NCBI GenBank assembly: GCA_022113835.1
Contig: JAILWY010000030.1
Coordinates: forward strand, 1,178,001-1,242,000
DNA length: 64,000 nucleotides
DNA from: Atopsyche davidsoni
Lineage: Eukaryota > Arthropoda > Insecta > Trichoptera > Hydrobiosidae
Direction: 5' to 3'
In this document: piece after piece, positions 14,386 to 27,000 of the stretch
How the letters are laid out: every line of letters begins with the position of its first letter
Position numbering within the stretch: position 1 is the first letter of the stretch
Position numbers and translations under genes: made by a program
The notes under the pieces: model-generated
Database searches by the model: none
What the model was told of the DNA's origin: nothing
What the model saw: the letters and a program-made list of their open reading frames with translations, nothing else

Positions 14386-15078
14386 ATGTCAACTTTTGTA
14401 CCAACAAAACGCAATTTACGAGAAGCTTTACTTTTCTGTTTCAATTGGAAGAAAAAAGCAGCTGAAAGTCACCGATTGCTTTGTGAAGTTAATGGTGAAC
14501 ATGAACATGTGTGAATACTGGTTTCGACGCTTTAAAAGTGGTAATTTCGATGTGGATGGCAAAGAACGTCCAGGCCAACCAAAAAAATTCCAAATATTCA
14601 TGGCGCCAAGGTAATGTTGTGTAGTTGGTGGGATCAGAAGGGTGTCATCCACTACGAGCTGCTGAAACCAGGCCAAACTATCACGGGCGAGTTCTACAGA
14701 CAACAATTGATGTGTTTGAAGCGAGCTTTGGCAGAAAAACGGTCAGAATATGCGACCAGGCACGAGTCTGTAATTTTCCATCATAACAATGCTCGGCCAC
14801 ATGTTTCTAAACCGGTTAAAACATATTTGGAAAACAGCAGATGGGAAGTTCTGCCTCACCCGCCTTTTAGCCCAGACCTTGCCCCTTGCGATTACCACTT
14901 GTTTTGATCGATGCAGAATGCCCTTTCTGGAATACGATTCACTTCTGAACAGGGTGTCAAAAATTGGCTTGATTCTTCCTTGGCTTCAAAAGACGAACAG
15001 TTCTTTTGGGATGGAATCCATAATTTGCCCGAAAGATGGGAAAAAGTAGTGGCTAGCGATGGACAATACTTTGAATAG
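14386..15078 (+). pseudogene. Mariner transposase pseudogene (mauritiana-like), internally deleted
   Basis: A DD34D transposase relic. The first frame, from the ATG at 14386, gives MSTFVPTKRNLREALLFC and an AAESHRLL helix typical of the mariner DNA-binding head. A frame break near 14500 moves the match to CEYWFRRFKSGNFDVD and ERPGQPKKF. An internal deletion at about 14590 then joins directly to NIHGAKVMLCSWWDQKG (from 14593), removing the linker and the first catalytic Asp. The second Asp site reads HHNNARPH instead of the usual HDNARPH, so it is changed to Asn. The third is present in SPDLAPCDYHLF. A TGA at 14905-14907 interrupts the frame, which then resumes to WEKVVASDGQYFE and stops at 15078. 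Clear terminal inverted repeats were not found. The element is dead on four counts. Confidence 0.92.
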
Positions 15079-16520
15079 AATATATTGTACCAAGAAAATA
15101 TTTAATACTGATAATTGTATATTCTCTGACGTCACTAAATCGTGGATCCGATCTAGACAATGGTTACACAAGGTATGCCTGAGTAAGTATAATTTCCAGC
15201 TTCTGTTCTTCGGCGATCCCAGCACCAGGTAGGCTGGCAGATAATCTCAGGTATTCCGTTGCCACGGCAACCGGCAAGCGCAGCCGGCGTGCTGGCGTTG
15301 TGACACGGATTGTGATTGACGTCACCTCGCAGGTGAGTCGCGGCCCATCGTCAGCGAGGGCTCGGTGCGCAGGGCCGAGCGGATTGCCGAGGAGTTGCAT
15401 CACAGATAATGCAATCGTCTGTTGTCATAGCAGATCGTGCGCGACGCTTAGGACCAATCACACATAGAGAGGCGATCCACGACAGGCCGGTTTAATTTGC
15501 AATACGCCACATTAAGAAATTTCGATCAATTTTAAGGGGTTAATTCAAACTGGAGACGGCATTGAATGCCACAATGATGAGTAGCCAAATATTTTTGTTT
15601 AGGAGATCTTTCTCCATTTAAGGGTCTATTCATTATGAAGAAACAAACGCATGCATACGCTATTCATTAATGACTAGATTAATATGTAAGTTAAGAATTA
15701 TTTGTTGTTACAATATGTGAAATTTGGTTTCTAATGCTTTTTTTCGATGTATAAAAATCTAGATATAATGTTTGCTTATTTTGAGTTCAGCGGACTACTC
15801 GGAGGCAGGCTCACCTTTGCGGTGTGCCTACAGGAGAGCGCACCTCTCAGAGCACTCGTTAAGTTAATATCCAAGCTTGGCAATCGCTCGGATTGAACAT
15901 GTCGTGGTTCAATGGCTAGCACACTCGCATACCGACCATTTGATATGATAAGTTAAGTTCTCAGAAATATGTTAAATTTGTTTACATAGATTTTTATTAA
16001 GAATTTAATTTTTTTTTTATTTCTCTGTATTTAATAAGCTTTTATAAGTCAACAAACTCAATAAAAAAAAATACAAGAAATTTCTGATACGTACATTTTT
16101 GTGGTATTTCATTGAAATAAACAAAAACTATAAAAAACCCGTTTTCTTAGAATTGTCAAAAATAATCAGTAATAACCACTGTTTAGTTAAACCTGGTAAA
16201 TAAAAAAAATACTGTAAATCACTTCAGTGGAAAATTATAAAATAAAATGAATTCACGAAATAATGCCTCACAAGTACATCGCCAAACGTTCGCCGAACAA
16301 TCGCAGGGTTCTCCTGATTTTCGAACACATCTGAATGTAATCGAATATTTACTTAACAAAAAAATATTATTAGTGATGTAGAAATCGAACTTAATAACAA
16401 TCGATTTTTTTACTATTCGATTTTTGCGATCTTATGAATACAATAATTATGACAACATCAGAACATAATCGATTTTAAAAAAATATGAAAAGATGTCATT
16501 TTGGTTTCTTTCTCTAGCCA
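15079..16520. other. Non-coding DNA with small GC-rich patch and SINE A box
   Basis: CRE octamers TGACGTCA occur at 15127 and 15317, the second inside a GC-rich patch at 15220-15390. An A-box-like tRNA string GTGGTTCAATGGCTAGC at 15904-15920 belongs to the same SINE type as 43820-43886 but lacks a good B box. A TTAGTGATG string with CGATT-rich sequence behind it begins near 16369. Confidence 0.45.
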
Positions 16521-16524
16521 TCGC

Positions 16525-16830
16525 GCATGCACATGACGTTCCCACCGGCACCGGCACTGGCACCGGCCACCGCGGGCAGGGCGCGGCGGCGTATTCTTCC
16601 AGATCGATCAACAATCACGGCGGCGAGACGCACGGCCCACCTTCCCCCGAGCACTTCTAATTCCGGCCGGATTGAGTAATGCGGGCTATTTGGGGCCGCG
16701 GGCAAGTCACAGGGGCAACGCCTGGGGAATGCGGCGGCGGCGGGGGGCGCGGGGACGCAAATAGAAGGACCGGCGGGCGGGGAAGGCGCCCTGGAGCTCC
16801 GCCGCTGGAAGGCGGCCCGCGAGGGAGCTC
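16525..16830. other. GC-rich CpG islet
   Basis: Strongly GC-rich, with GGCGGCGG and CGCGG runs, inside AT-rich flanks. A 114-codon minus-strand frame covers it, but its product is Arg/Ala/Pro-rich low-complexity sequence of the kind any GC island gives. Possible promoter or first-exon region of a host gene lying outside the visible signal; not proven. Confidence 0.4.
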
Positions 16831-16933
16831 TTCTACATCCGCAACACACTGACTTCAATCTGAAAACTACTTAAAAAAAAAAAACAAATATGAAAAGACG
16901 CATCACGAAGAGATTGCGAACATTTTTGTTTGT

Positions 16934-16968
16934 GAGCGCTTTCGCCTTTCAAGACCTCTGTTTCATGA
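16934..16968 (-). ncRNA. Degenerate hammerhead-like repeat tail
   Basis: Minus strand reads AGGTCTTGAAAGGCGAAAGCGCTCACAAAC. CGAAA, then G-CG-C, then UC fits the GAAA, one-pair stem III and cleavage position of the other sites in this window. The upstream CUGANGA core is not readable, so this is a relic. Confidence 0.4.
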
Positions 16969-16969
16969 C

Positions 16970-18230
16970 CAATGTCAATGACCTCTGATTCGATTGAAAT
17001 GTACAACCTAGAATTGTGAATTCGTATGCATCTAGTATGTGTTAAAGCTCATTGAGTAATCCGCAAACCCTAGTGCCTTTGCACAAGTTACGCTTTCATA
17101 CTATTCAAGTGATCCACTGATCATATCAACAAAGACGGCAAGTGGCGATGAATCTACAATAAGATTTGGGAGATATTTGATCCATAAAACACATGCGAAA
17201 TATAAAAATATATAGTTAGTGTCATTGCTAGAACTAACTTTGTAAACAGCGCTATAAAGCAAAATAAAGCATGACCGGTTCTGAAAAGTAGTCTCAAGAG
17301 ACACGTGCAATCAATTTTGACCTGGTGAAATAATTGGAATGACGCTTCAGTTCACGAGAAAGTGTCATTCTTCAAACTTACTCGGTTATAATTTTAACCC
17401 TCAATGAAATCTCTTTGTATTCTTATTTTAAGACGAGGAAAAAGTTCTTCCTGGTTACAAACCTGCGTCTTCCCTTGCGGCCACCTATTCTAATAGATTA
17501 GTTCGGCAATAGATTCCTCGTTCGCAGCTGAATGGAGCAGGGACGTGTCTTCTGTTTATTGTTCATTAGTTTGTGTTTCAAATAGGTCAGAAAACTATCT
17601 TAGAAAACATAAAAATCATATCAGTACCGGTAATTAAAAAAAATATAAAACCAATGCGTCAGAACTCGGATAAAAAAAGGTTATGTTAAAATAAACTCTG
17701 GTTAAAATATCAATTCAAAAACAAAACTGATTCATTGTTTTTTCGGGTTCACAAGTTACACAATAAGAAAAAAAACCAAAGTCAAATCTGTACCCGAGAT
17801 TTGTAATTGAACCCAAAAACAATCAATCAAAAATTAGATTTGTTCACCAATACCAGAGTTACGGCACAATTAACTAGCAGCACACCTGTGATTAGCGTTT
17901 CAGAAACAGGTACGATACTCGTAATTTGGTCCATCCGTTTGTAGTCATGAGCGGCCGATCTGGAGCGCTCCCACATACATAATGGATAAGGCTGCTGTTT
18001 GCGAAATCCGACTGTGATAGTCTATTATCACAATGTCAGTCACCTCGGGCTGCTTGAATTGTTGCATAACTTGCACAATCACTGCTGCTTTTTACGTCGT
18101 TAATTTGGGAGCGTAGAAAGTAGATGCATTTGGACACAACCTGCTTGTTAAGTGCTCTGATTTCAGGCACATGCAAATTTGAACAGATCATTTGAAATTG
18201 CAAATTTTAAAAATGCAATGCATTCTTGGT
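16970..18230. other. Non-coding AT-rich DNA
   Basis: No recognisable coding, RNA or transposon signal beyond A/T runs and short chance frames. Confidence 0.5.
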
Positions 18231-18290
18231 GTTGTGGTGTTGGGCGCCTCGTGCTTCTGCTTTTAGCACTTTAGTTCGAATCCGAGTGCA
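18231..18290 (+). mobile_element. tRNA-derived SINE fragment
   Basis: A-box-like TGTGGTGTTGGGCGCC is followed by TTAGTTCGAATCCGAG, a near-ideal B box. The fold is not a real tRNA and no intact acceptor stem is seen. Confidence 0.45.
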
Positions 18291-19074
18291 GCAATAAATT
18301 GTATCAATTACACGCTGAATGAGCATAGCAGTGTAAATGAAAAAGGTATATCATTGATATGGAATGAAGGTTTTATAAGTGTCCTCAACAAAAGAGGCAA
18401 AACAGCCTGTTTTTTTTTGTTTTCTGGTCACTTCGGTTTATTCATTTTGTTTTATTTTTTGTCTCTCTTTCTTTGGTATATGTATATTTATTTGCATACG
18501 CACAATCAATCCATGCTATGGTACATATAAGTTATTACTATTAAGTAATAGAGTGGCGTTATTGGAACTTTATCAGATTTTACCAGTGGTGAAGAAAATT
18601 AAGAGTAAAAAGCTGCGTTCATAAAAACATATCTCTTTATGCTTTAACAACAACAAAAAAGTGAAACCCTATAGCACTTGCTACTGGAATTTATGACACA
18701 TTTTACACGTAATACGAGAAACATGTTGATTCCACTAATGATAATAAGGATGTTTATAAAATATTATTCTCGATTGAATGTTTTGAAAATATTAATCTGT
18801 CCCAGCAATGTGACTTTATAAAATTCCCTTGGAGCACAACAAAGAAGCGATAAAATTGTTATCTGAATACGTATAAGTTAGTGATGCGAAAAAAACCGAT
18901 TGAATTAATGGATTAATATAATATTGAATTTGTTACGATATATTAACAAACATTACTGTTCAAATACTTGACTAATGACTTTGACGATGCACTAAGAATC
19001 AAAGTATTCGATAGTTCAATCGTTAGTTAAGCTTGACGATACAAATGAATCGATTATTCGACTGTGCCAATCGT

Positions 19075-19265
19075 CAATGTCGCGCCGGTTGCCATGCGAG
19101 CAATGAGTGGGAAAAGAACTCGCAAGTGCGCCGCTAATATCGCGGGCGTGCCTTATCTCCGCGTCAGCCGTGCACGTGGCGCGTCACGAGTGACGTCACG
19201 GCGCGGCGTGCTGCGTGCAGCGTGCTCGGGGCGGGGGAGGCGTCTTGGCAGCACTGCGCGTTGAT
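19075..19265. other. GC-rich islet with CRE octamer
   Basis: A CpG-rich patch in AT-rich flanks with a perfect TGACGTCA at 19191-19198, the binding palindrome of CREB/ATF-type bZIP factors. Frames are open on both strands but carry no domain. A promoter role is possible but is inference only. Confidence 0.4.
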
Positions 19266-19649
19266 TTGACAGGAATAAACGGAATTTGCCGTTGAATTTA
19301 TGTGAAAGCTGTACGCGAGAGACAGAAGCGTCCACCTCTTAAGGTAGCTGCTAAAATAAAAGTACGCTACTGACTAAGTGCAAATCGGTTGCAAGTTGTG
19401 TCAATGTGAAATCGGCTTTAACAAGTTGACTGCCAAGCGGATTTTCGTAAAGTGTCCAAAAATTGTTTTTACGTTTTTAGGTTTAATTTAATATAATGGG
19501 CCGAAATACAATTATTTAATTTTTTGAGATATTTTTGATGTGATTTTTTTGGTATTTGATATTCAATTGGAATACCTCCGCGTCGGCCACCGGTGGCTGA
19601 CACGGCAGTCAACGTGTTAAATACTGCGTTTTAAGTTGTTTTTTTTTTA

Positions 19650-19936
19650 GGGACCTTGCATTTATGAACAAAGTAGAATAGAGTAGCAATAGGAAGGATG
19701 CTTCTGACGCTGAAGGATGAGTTTAATGTAACAGGAGTTGGCGGGATTTTCGACTATGGCCTGATTGCAGCTCCTCTGCTTTTAAACCATAAAAACCTTG
19801 TCGGAGGAGCCGGACCTCACCCTTGTCAATCTCGTTATTCGAGGATTCTAAGTGAGGCCTTTCGATATGCTCATCTTCATTCGGCATTTCTAATTTGTAT
19901 CTTATCATACTTGCCATTCACACTTCCTGATTGATC
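19650..19936 (+). repeat. Dispersed repeat, copy 1
   Basis: From GGGACCTTGCATTTATGAA to CACACTTCCTGATTGAT this stretch is repeated, reverse-complemented, at 63528-63823. Shared blocks in order include GAGTTTAATSTAACAGGAG, GTTGGCGGGAT, AACCTTGTCGGA, TATTCGAGGATYCT and ATCTTCATTYGGCATTTC. Both copies carry independent small indels, so neither is young. No transposase, SINE promoter or clear terminal repeat is visible; the family is unclassified. Confidence 0.85.
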
Positions 19937-19999
19937 GTTTTTAGTTAAAATTTCTGAAATTTGGTCTGAATTGATCAGATACGATACAGGTGGAGTTCG

Positions 20000-20075
20000 A
20001 TTCCTGACCTACACGATTACCGCGGCTCTTTGTTTATATCTCATATAAGGGTTCGAATCTCACCTGTGCCGCGAG
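20000..20075 (+). mobile_element. SINE-like region with two B boxes
   Basis: Two B-box-like strings lie about 70 bases apart: GGAGTTCGATTCCTG and AGGGTTCGAATCTCACC. This spacing suggests two tRNA-like modules or a broken dimeric SINE. A boxes are not clear. Confidence 0.35.
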
Positions 20076-20079
20076 AAAA

Positions 20080-22440
20080 AAACTAGAGGATTTTTCTCGT
20101 CGTTTCTTGCTTGAACGTCAACTAGCTGAAAGACGTCAGTTTCGAATATGGAGCTCTGCAATGAACCTTCAATTTGAGTTTATCGAGTCTCTTATTCATA
20201 ATTTTTACCTAAAACATACCACGTCTATACGTATTATGTAGATTTATTCAATAATAAATTATTAGTCAAAATTCGTTACATTGTAATATTTGCGACGAAT
20301 ATTATCATATAATCTTACTTAACGTATCTCTTACACGTGATGTCACGGGGTACGATTCCATGTTGCAGATTCGGAGAATCGGGCCTCTGTTTGATGATGA
20401 TAGCGATCTTCTGCCACGAATTACAAACTGATGCGTCGTGAAGAAGTGTAACTGTAACGTGCACGAAACTCTGATAGAAGATCATCAACATGAGCTCATT
20501 TTATAAACAATACAACACACACTAACGCAATCTCTTAAATTAGCTATAAGTTTAGAATTGATTCGAGTAACATAACAATCAATAACTATTTGCATATTGT
20601 TGTGATACTTTAATTGTCTAAATACTATTTTAATTACAGCATACGAGTTTTTTCCAAGTGGTGGTAGCACATAAAAATAAATTTTAAATAAACATCTTAA
20701 ACAATAATAAAGATAAAAAAAATAAACCGTTTAACAAATTTAATTTTCCTAACATATATTTATAATTTATACAGGCATGAAATATTTTGTAACAATATAT
20801 ATTCTGTAAAAAAAATATTACTAAAATATTTTTTTGTATTAAACTATTTTTGAAAAATGATTTAATATTTACATCCCTTAAAATGAGCAGAAAACCGCTT
20901 GGGGTTTTAACAATTTGTTAGTATATAATTAAAAGAGTAATATTAAGATTATATCAAATAAATTATTTATTTTCCTATTTTCATTCAAAAAAAAAATAAT
21001 AATAAATGACAGCATTTCTTCAACAATGAAATTTTCCAAAAAAGCAGTAAAAATAATTTTATGCAAATAAGCTAAATGCATGTTCAATTTATTTATTTTT
21101 TGCTAAATCAAAATTTAATTTTATAATTCTATATTTTTTCAGAATTTATTATAATTAAGTACATTTTCATAATACATATTCTGTTGTAAACAATGATTAA
21201 AACCGTTATTGCATACACTTATATTTAATTATGATCAATTTAATAATTTGAATTTGAAGTTATTTGGGGTTGAAAATAATAACTAAAAATTAACAAAAAA
21301 AGAGAAAGAGATTAGTTAAATCATGAGAGTGTTAATTTTAACAAGTATAGAAAATATATTCCACTGATGTGTATTTATTTTTGGCGTTATAATAAATAAT
21401 AAAAAAATGTATATTCCGATTGTATGACTTGTTCGAGTTTAAAGATTTTATCAATCGATTGTTGAATTATTATTTCAAATCAATCAATAAAATTAACTAT
21501 TTTCGTATTAATCGTAAGAGAGAAGAAGTATAAAGAAAAGGCAACTATAAGAAATCAGATTGTCTAATTTTTTTTTATCAAAAATTTCGGTCAATCGGGT
21601 AGATTCATTATTTTATTAAAACAGAGACGATTTTTAAAATGAATCGAATTTTCGCAACACTAATACAAAACAATTTTCGAAGAAAATGATAAAAACCTTT
21701 TGTACCAAAATTTATCTTATGTTTATCAATTATTCTTTGTGAGCTGATGATTTTTTCAAGGTGTGATACATTCAGTGTTATTCTTAGAAAGATAAACACA
21801 AAAATATCCCCGATGAGTAAATGGACGAGTCATTGCTCTCTCCTCCGGCGTATTGTGAGATGATATACCCAGATATTTATACCGATTTCTAATTCTTTTC
21901 ATACTCAAGCCCGACAAATAAACAAGTCATTAATCTATTCGAAAATAAATAAAAGGCAATTCATTATAACCTCTCATGCACAAAATCGGTTAGAGTTTTG
22001 ATATATTTTCAATAACCATAGCATTATTAAAAATATATATTTAATCGAATTAAAAATACACCTTACACTATCGATGTTGCTAGAGCTTGTATAATATTTT
22101 GTAAAACAAAATATTATACATGCACTTTGATATCTGTAGACATGTTAACATACCAACGATGTTTAAAATAACAGCATCAGTACTATTTTTTTAAAACATT
22201 TATTTTTATAGAAGTTCAATAATACAAGTGGAGTGCAATAATAAGAGTCACAAAGCACTGCAGGTTGTACAATGTAGTAATACAAATTAATCTTTACCTA
22301 TCTGCTCGAGGTGATTAATTTCATCCATATTGCATATAGATGCAAGCTAACATATATAATCCAACGCATTTAAAATTTCGGTTCAATTGTGTGGAATTAC
22401 TTTTATGAAAAGTAATCTAGATAATTATTTTTTTTAATAA
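20080..22440. other. Very AT-rich non-coding DNA
   Basis: Among the most A+T-rich parts of the window. No protein family signal. Near 21640-21665 the minus strand reads TTAGTGTTGCGAAAATTCG, similar to strings starting at 16369 and 18882, which may be ends of one small transposon family. Confidence 0.5.
22088..22120. repeat. Perfect 15-bp hairpin with 3-base loop
   Basis: TGTATAATATTTTGT at 22088-22102 is exactly complementary to 22106-22120 around AAA. Pure A/T hairpins can arise by chance or mark replication-slippage sites. Confidence 0.6.
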
Positions 22441-22457
22441 AAAAAAATATTTTGAGT

Positions 22458-22490
22458 CTGATGAAGTCAGTCCTTGAAAGGCGAAAACAC
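22458..22490 (+). ncRNA. Hammerhead-like motif, diverged copy
   Basis: An intact CUGAUGA is followed by a spacer holding CCUUGAAAGG, then CGAAA. These are the two conserved core blocks of the hammerhead ribozyme in the right order. The part after GAAA (ACACCGUAU) does not make the short stem III and UH cleavage position seen in the better copies, and no stem I pairing is visible. Confidence 0.4.
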
Positions 22491-22639
22491 CGTATAAAAA
22501 AATAATCCACAAGACAATAAAATCACATGTCATGTGTTATTAACAAATCAGACTACTTTTGTAGATTTTAGCAGCCGTTGATGCTAGTTTTACTCAAATG
22601 CTGTTGTGCTGCCGGTTCCGGTACCGGAGCCGAAACACC

Positions 22640-22700
22640 GCATCGGATAGCGCAGCACAATACCAGCGAACAAAGTAAGCCCAACATTTAAAGCTTTCAA
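22640..22700. repeat. Weak dispersed repeat pair, copy 1
   Basis: GCGCAGCACAATACC, AACAAAGTAA and a following ACTTTAAAGCTTT-like block resemble 25360-25415 (CGCAGCGCAACACC, AACAAAGTAA). About 50 bases are shared with many differences. Family unknown. Confidence 0.3.
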
Positions 22701-22769
22701 TGCATTCCGAATATCGAAATTTATTCGAATGTAGTTTCGTCCAAAATTTGCTCGAATCCGGACGAAACC

Positions 22770-22900
22770 GGCGGATGCATTCCGGCGGCAGCGCCCGGCG
22801 CAGCGGCGGCGCACGTGCCGGGCGGGGCGGGGGGCGGCCGGGTATTTCGGGACGCTTGGGGATACTCGGGTATTTCGAGACGCCGGGTATTCCTAGATCG
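22770..22900. other. GC-rich islet with CGGGTATT repeats
   Basis: CpG-rich sequence in which GGGTATTTCG-like units recur three times with G-A-C-G-C linkers (22840-22895). Open frames on both strands are composition artefacts. No domain recognised. Confidence 0.35.
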
Positions 22901-23230
22901 AAAGGGAGGATCGATGCTACTCGATGATCTTGTCCGGCCAATGTTTTGATCTTTCACGCCCGGTCGCGACCGCCTCGCCACCAACCGGGTGATTCGAAAC
23001 TCCTCTCAGTTTTAATATACCCAACGGGTATTATCACTACGAATATTATCATATTTTCCTAGTCGGCTGAAGCTTTAGAATCGAGCTCATCACAAACCAG
23101 GTGATGCCAGGCCGCTTTCAATAGCCACTTGGCTAGGAGAGTACAAACATTTACATATGTGTATGTCTTATTTTTTGGATTGAACGTCAATCAGATGCGT
23201 ATTTATTACCCATTACGGGTTTATTATATT

Positions 23231-23387
23231 ATTACTAATATGATTAGGCACATTAGCTCATACATAGAAGATGATTTTAAAGAAACTCTCAGAAAAATAT
23301 CAACGATCCCGAAATCGATACCGAAAATATCATCCCACACAAATCATCTTCTATGTATGAACTAATGTGCCTAATCATATTAGTAAT
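23231..23387. repeat. Long inverted repeat, 47-bp arms, one mismatch
   Basis: The left arm 23231-23277 begins ATTACTAATATGATTAGGC. The right arm 23341-23387 is its reverse complement with a single difference (C/T at left-arm base 27). The spacer is 63 bases. A transcript would fold into a long near-perfect hairpin. No known terminal repeat or target duplication is evident. The flanks hold loosely repeated sequence (CTAGTCGGCT at 23061 and 23401; GAGCTCAT twice), so it may sit inside an older repeat. The 78-codon frame across it is a by-product. Confidence 0.9.
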
Positions 23388-23934
23388 TTACATATGTTAC
23401 TAGTCGGCTTGTGTTCGGGTAAACCGGGTAGTTATCACTTATTTTCATTTAAACTTTGGCAGGTGCTTTGGGTTGGAGCTCATTCCCAAGCCGGTTGATT
23501 TCAAATTATTTACAGTTTTGATTTATTCAACTAATACGAATAGCCTAGGCTAGGAGATAACTAACATTAGCATCTTTTACGCGGATTTCATTTTGTTTAT
23601 TTTTTAAATTTTAAATATCAAATCTATTTTATCCACCTCCGTAATGTCAAAAGGGCTTCAAACAAGATATTTTGACTTTTTCCATAAATAATCTGTATAG
23701 ACACATGCAATGTTAATACAAATAACATCAGTTCGAACCGAATCAAGAACCTCTAAGAGTCACTAATAAAAATAAAGCAGCATTCATCTGACAAAATCCT
23801 ATTTTTGAAATGCATGAAATTTTATTTTTAAAAAAACTAAACATTAACTGTTTTTTAATCCGCGTGAATTAAATAACACTACGTTTTACAGTCGTAAATA
23901 ATATTAAACAAATCACTACAGCCATACAAAATAA

Positions 23935-24065
23935 ACGGCCGCAACGATCAACCCACATTTCCCGAACGCGGTAAAGCACGTGGGGCTTGTGCCGCCTGCG
24001 AGTGCGAGCGGGACGCGGCCGTATGCGCGACGGAGACGGCGCCATACCAGCCGGAGAAAGGTGAT
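23935..24065. other. GC-rich CpG islet
   Basis: CpG-dense patch with GCGAGTGCGAGCGGGACG-type sequence in AT-rich flanks. No frame or RNA recognised. Confidence 0.35.
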
Positions 24066-24069
24066 GACG

Positions 24070-27000
24070 GAGGCAAGTCGATCTGACAACTACCTCTCAA
24101 TATCTCAACCCTGCGACGACCGGATACTATTCAATCGTTCATAAAGCATAATTGGCTCTTTTTGATTTTTACGATGCTCTACTTTTGATATTTTTTTAAA
24201 TTTTCACACACGCAGCGACAGGCAGACTAGCGCTACCGCTATCAATTATTATCGTTGTTTTATAATATAAGAATTAATATTTCACAGTATGAAAAAAGAG
24301 TGTACAGTATTTGATTTTTACTAATGATGATTGCACTGCTCACATATATTTTTTGGGTGAACTAGTTAGTACACGCTTTTAGTTTGTCTCGATCGTTAAC
24401 AAAGTGCTTGGAGAGCGGCGTTTATCAGATAGATAAAAAAATTTGATGACTTTTGCAGATAATTAAAAAAAATTAATAGCATTACAATATTCCAAAAAGA
24501 CACGATTTTTTATGATTACTTAAGAAATTGTTTTGCATTGATTTTAAAATGCAGGTAGGGAAATTCTCACCGCGGACCCCGCCGTCGTGGACGGGTTGTC
24601 TATTCCCAAAGCATTACGTGACTGGCCGCAGATACTTCAGCGCTTGGGGCGGCTCACGAGGAGAGCGGCATGCTCCGTGCGAGGAGAAGAGAAAACAAAA
24701 AATTAACAAAGCTCAACGTCACACGAAGACTTTCATCAAAACAACAACCTTAAACGGGTCACATGCCTGGCCGTCTCTTATCAGCGGCACAACTGCGAAT
24801 CTCGCCGATTCTATGCCGAGAGAAAATTGTTAAGGGGATTCACCGCGACTTTCGAAGAACTGCTCTTTTTTTAATAAAATATTTAAGATATAATACGATA
24901 TATATTTATATGTATGGTATATATTTCACATATTCGTTGTTATTTGTTTACACTCAGCACTGAAAGATCAGATGTTGCGTTGGACACGAAATGCCGTGTT
25001 GTTGTTCTGAGCCTGTCTCGAGCGCCTCAACGAATTCTCTGGGTCGAGAAGATGCTCAAAACTTTTCAATCCTTCCGAAGCGTGTATCCAATAACAATCG
25101 ATCGTTACAAAACTCCCGACGGCTTTGTTGCTTTGTAGCCAATACAGTATTATGACCTTGCAAATTGAAAACATTTTATGATAGCCACCGCTTTAGATGT
25201 ATATTCACGATGTTTCAAAGTTCGCCGCGTGGACTGGTTATCAACCTCTGAACTATTTACACTCGAGACACCACTATCGACCAACAAGTGCGCTAACTAC
25301 CAAACTGAAAGACCAAAACCCTGAAAACGGCCCCAAGATCTAAACGTCGGAAGTTTTAAATTATAACGCAGCGCAACACCCAAGAACAAAGTAAATCTAC
25401 TAATAATGACTTCAAAAACCTACAAATACGTTTAAAGGAAGCGCATTGAAATTTTATTGACTTTTGGCTTGCCATTGTAACTTACACTCTTTTTTACAAT
25501 AAGGATATGTAAGACTAACAGCTACGCGTGAAGCCTTTCTTTTAACACCTACAAAAAAACTCAAATATAATGATAACAAAGAATGTAAAAAGTTCTGTGT
25601 TTTTAATCGATGGCTTTCGATCGTTACGTGTTGGCTTTGTATCGAATAATCAGGGAACTTTCATTCGCATAGATCACGAGTGGAGCGACCGCGGCCTCCG
25701 TCGCCGCGAAGGCTCGAGCCCGCCTTTCTATTGGTCAGCCGCCAACTGCGCAGTTGCTCGCACCCAACGAGCGGATTAATCGAAAATGTCGATCGAACGT
25801 TCTAGAAGACGGAGAGAGGCTCTACCAGGAAATCGCGACTAACTAATGATGTGAGTTCTATATATTTTTTCGTTTTGTAAACAGCTGAATATTTATTTAT
25901 ATTTTCAAAAAATACTAAGATGTGTTCATAGGTTTTGGCAGCCGTTAGATGATCTTTGGGTAGTATGCTGCATGGTGTTAATTTTTTTGTGTTGTTTCAG
26001 ACGCGACACGAAAGACCGCATAACACCCAAGAAATTCCAAAATCTTCTAGAAACAATGAAACCAGCTTATGTAAGTACACATACACATATCCAAGAATTC
26101 AGTATCATCACCATAGTGTAGCAATACATAGTATATATATACATCAGTAACATGACATACGTAATATACGAATATGGCATCCAAGGGTTAGCGCCCCATG
26201 CATGAAAAACTCCAAAAACCTCTGATCTATTATAGAGCATATACTCGTATATCAATGCTGAGACTATTTTATGGGTTCTGTTTCAAAATTATTTCTTCTT
26301 CGGTCTCATCGTCTCCACTCGCTGCAAAGATACACGCTTCGCGCACACCGACCACTGACTAATCGCCGAAATAAAATTTCTACTAACCAAGAGATTTTCT
26401 AACTCTAAACTGAATATTATTGTTACGCTCAGCGATAAACTTCCATAAATCGTGCTTCCTTTCACCTATGGAGCAAATGTTTTCCAAAGAGTTATCAACA
26501 GAAGTTTTGTAACCGTAAAATTTATGTTATCCAATAATATAATCGAAATTACAAGACTTAATCAAAAATCGTATGATTTATATATTTAAGATTTTGATGA
26601 TTTTATATTTACATATAATTTATGTACTTAAGGTAAACGATTCACACGTGAAACAAATATTGTTGAAACGACCCAGCAAAAAAATCGAAAAGCAACGACC
26701 GATACAAGGCGTAAACTGTAGCATAGAACTCGTGGAGACTCGAAAACAATCCAGTTTAGCTTCCAATGCGGGGTTAAAGCTCCACCTAGAGGGAAGCATA
26801 GCTCTCTGAAATTAAACTACTTCGGATGGATAACAGAAAAAATGCTTTATTTTGGGCTGCCACGCATACAGTCCAAACACCATTATAAACAAGATAAAAA
26901 TACAGTTGAAGCAGCCTACACACGCTGAGATAAATAACGGTCTCTAGTTTGGGGTGTCATTTAAAGTATAGTAAGTAAACAGCGCGAAAAGGGATGATGT

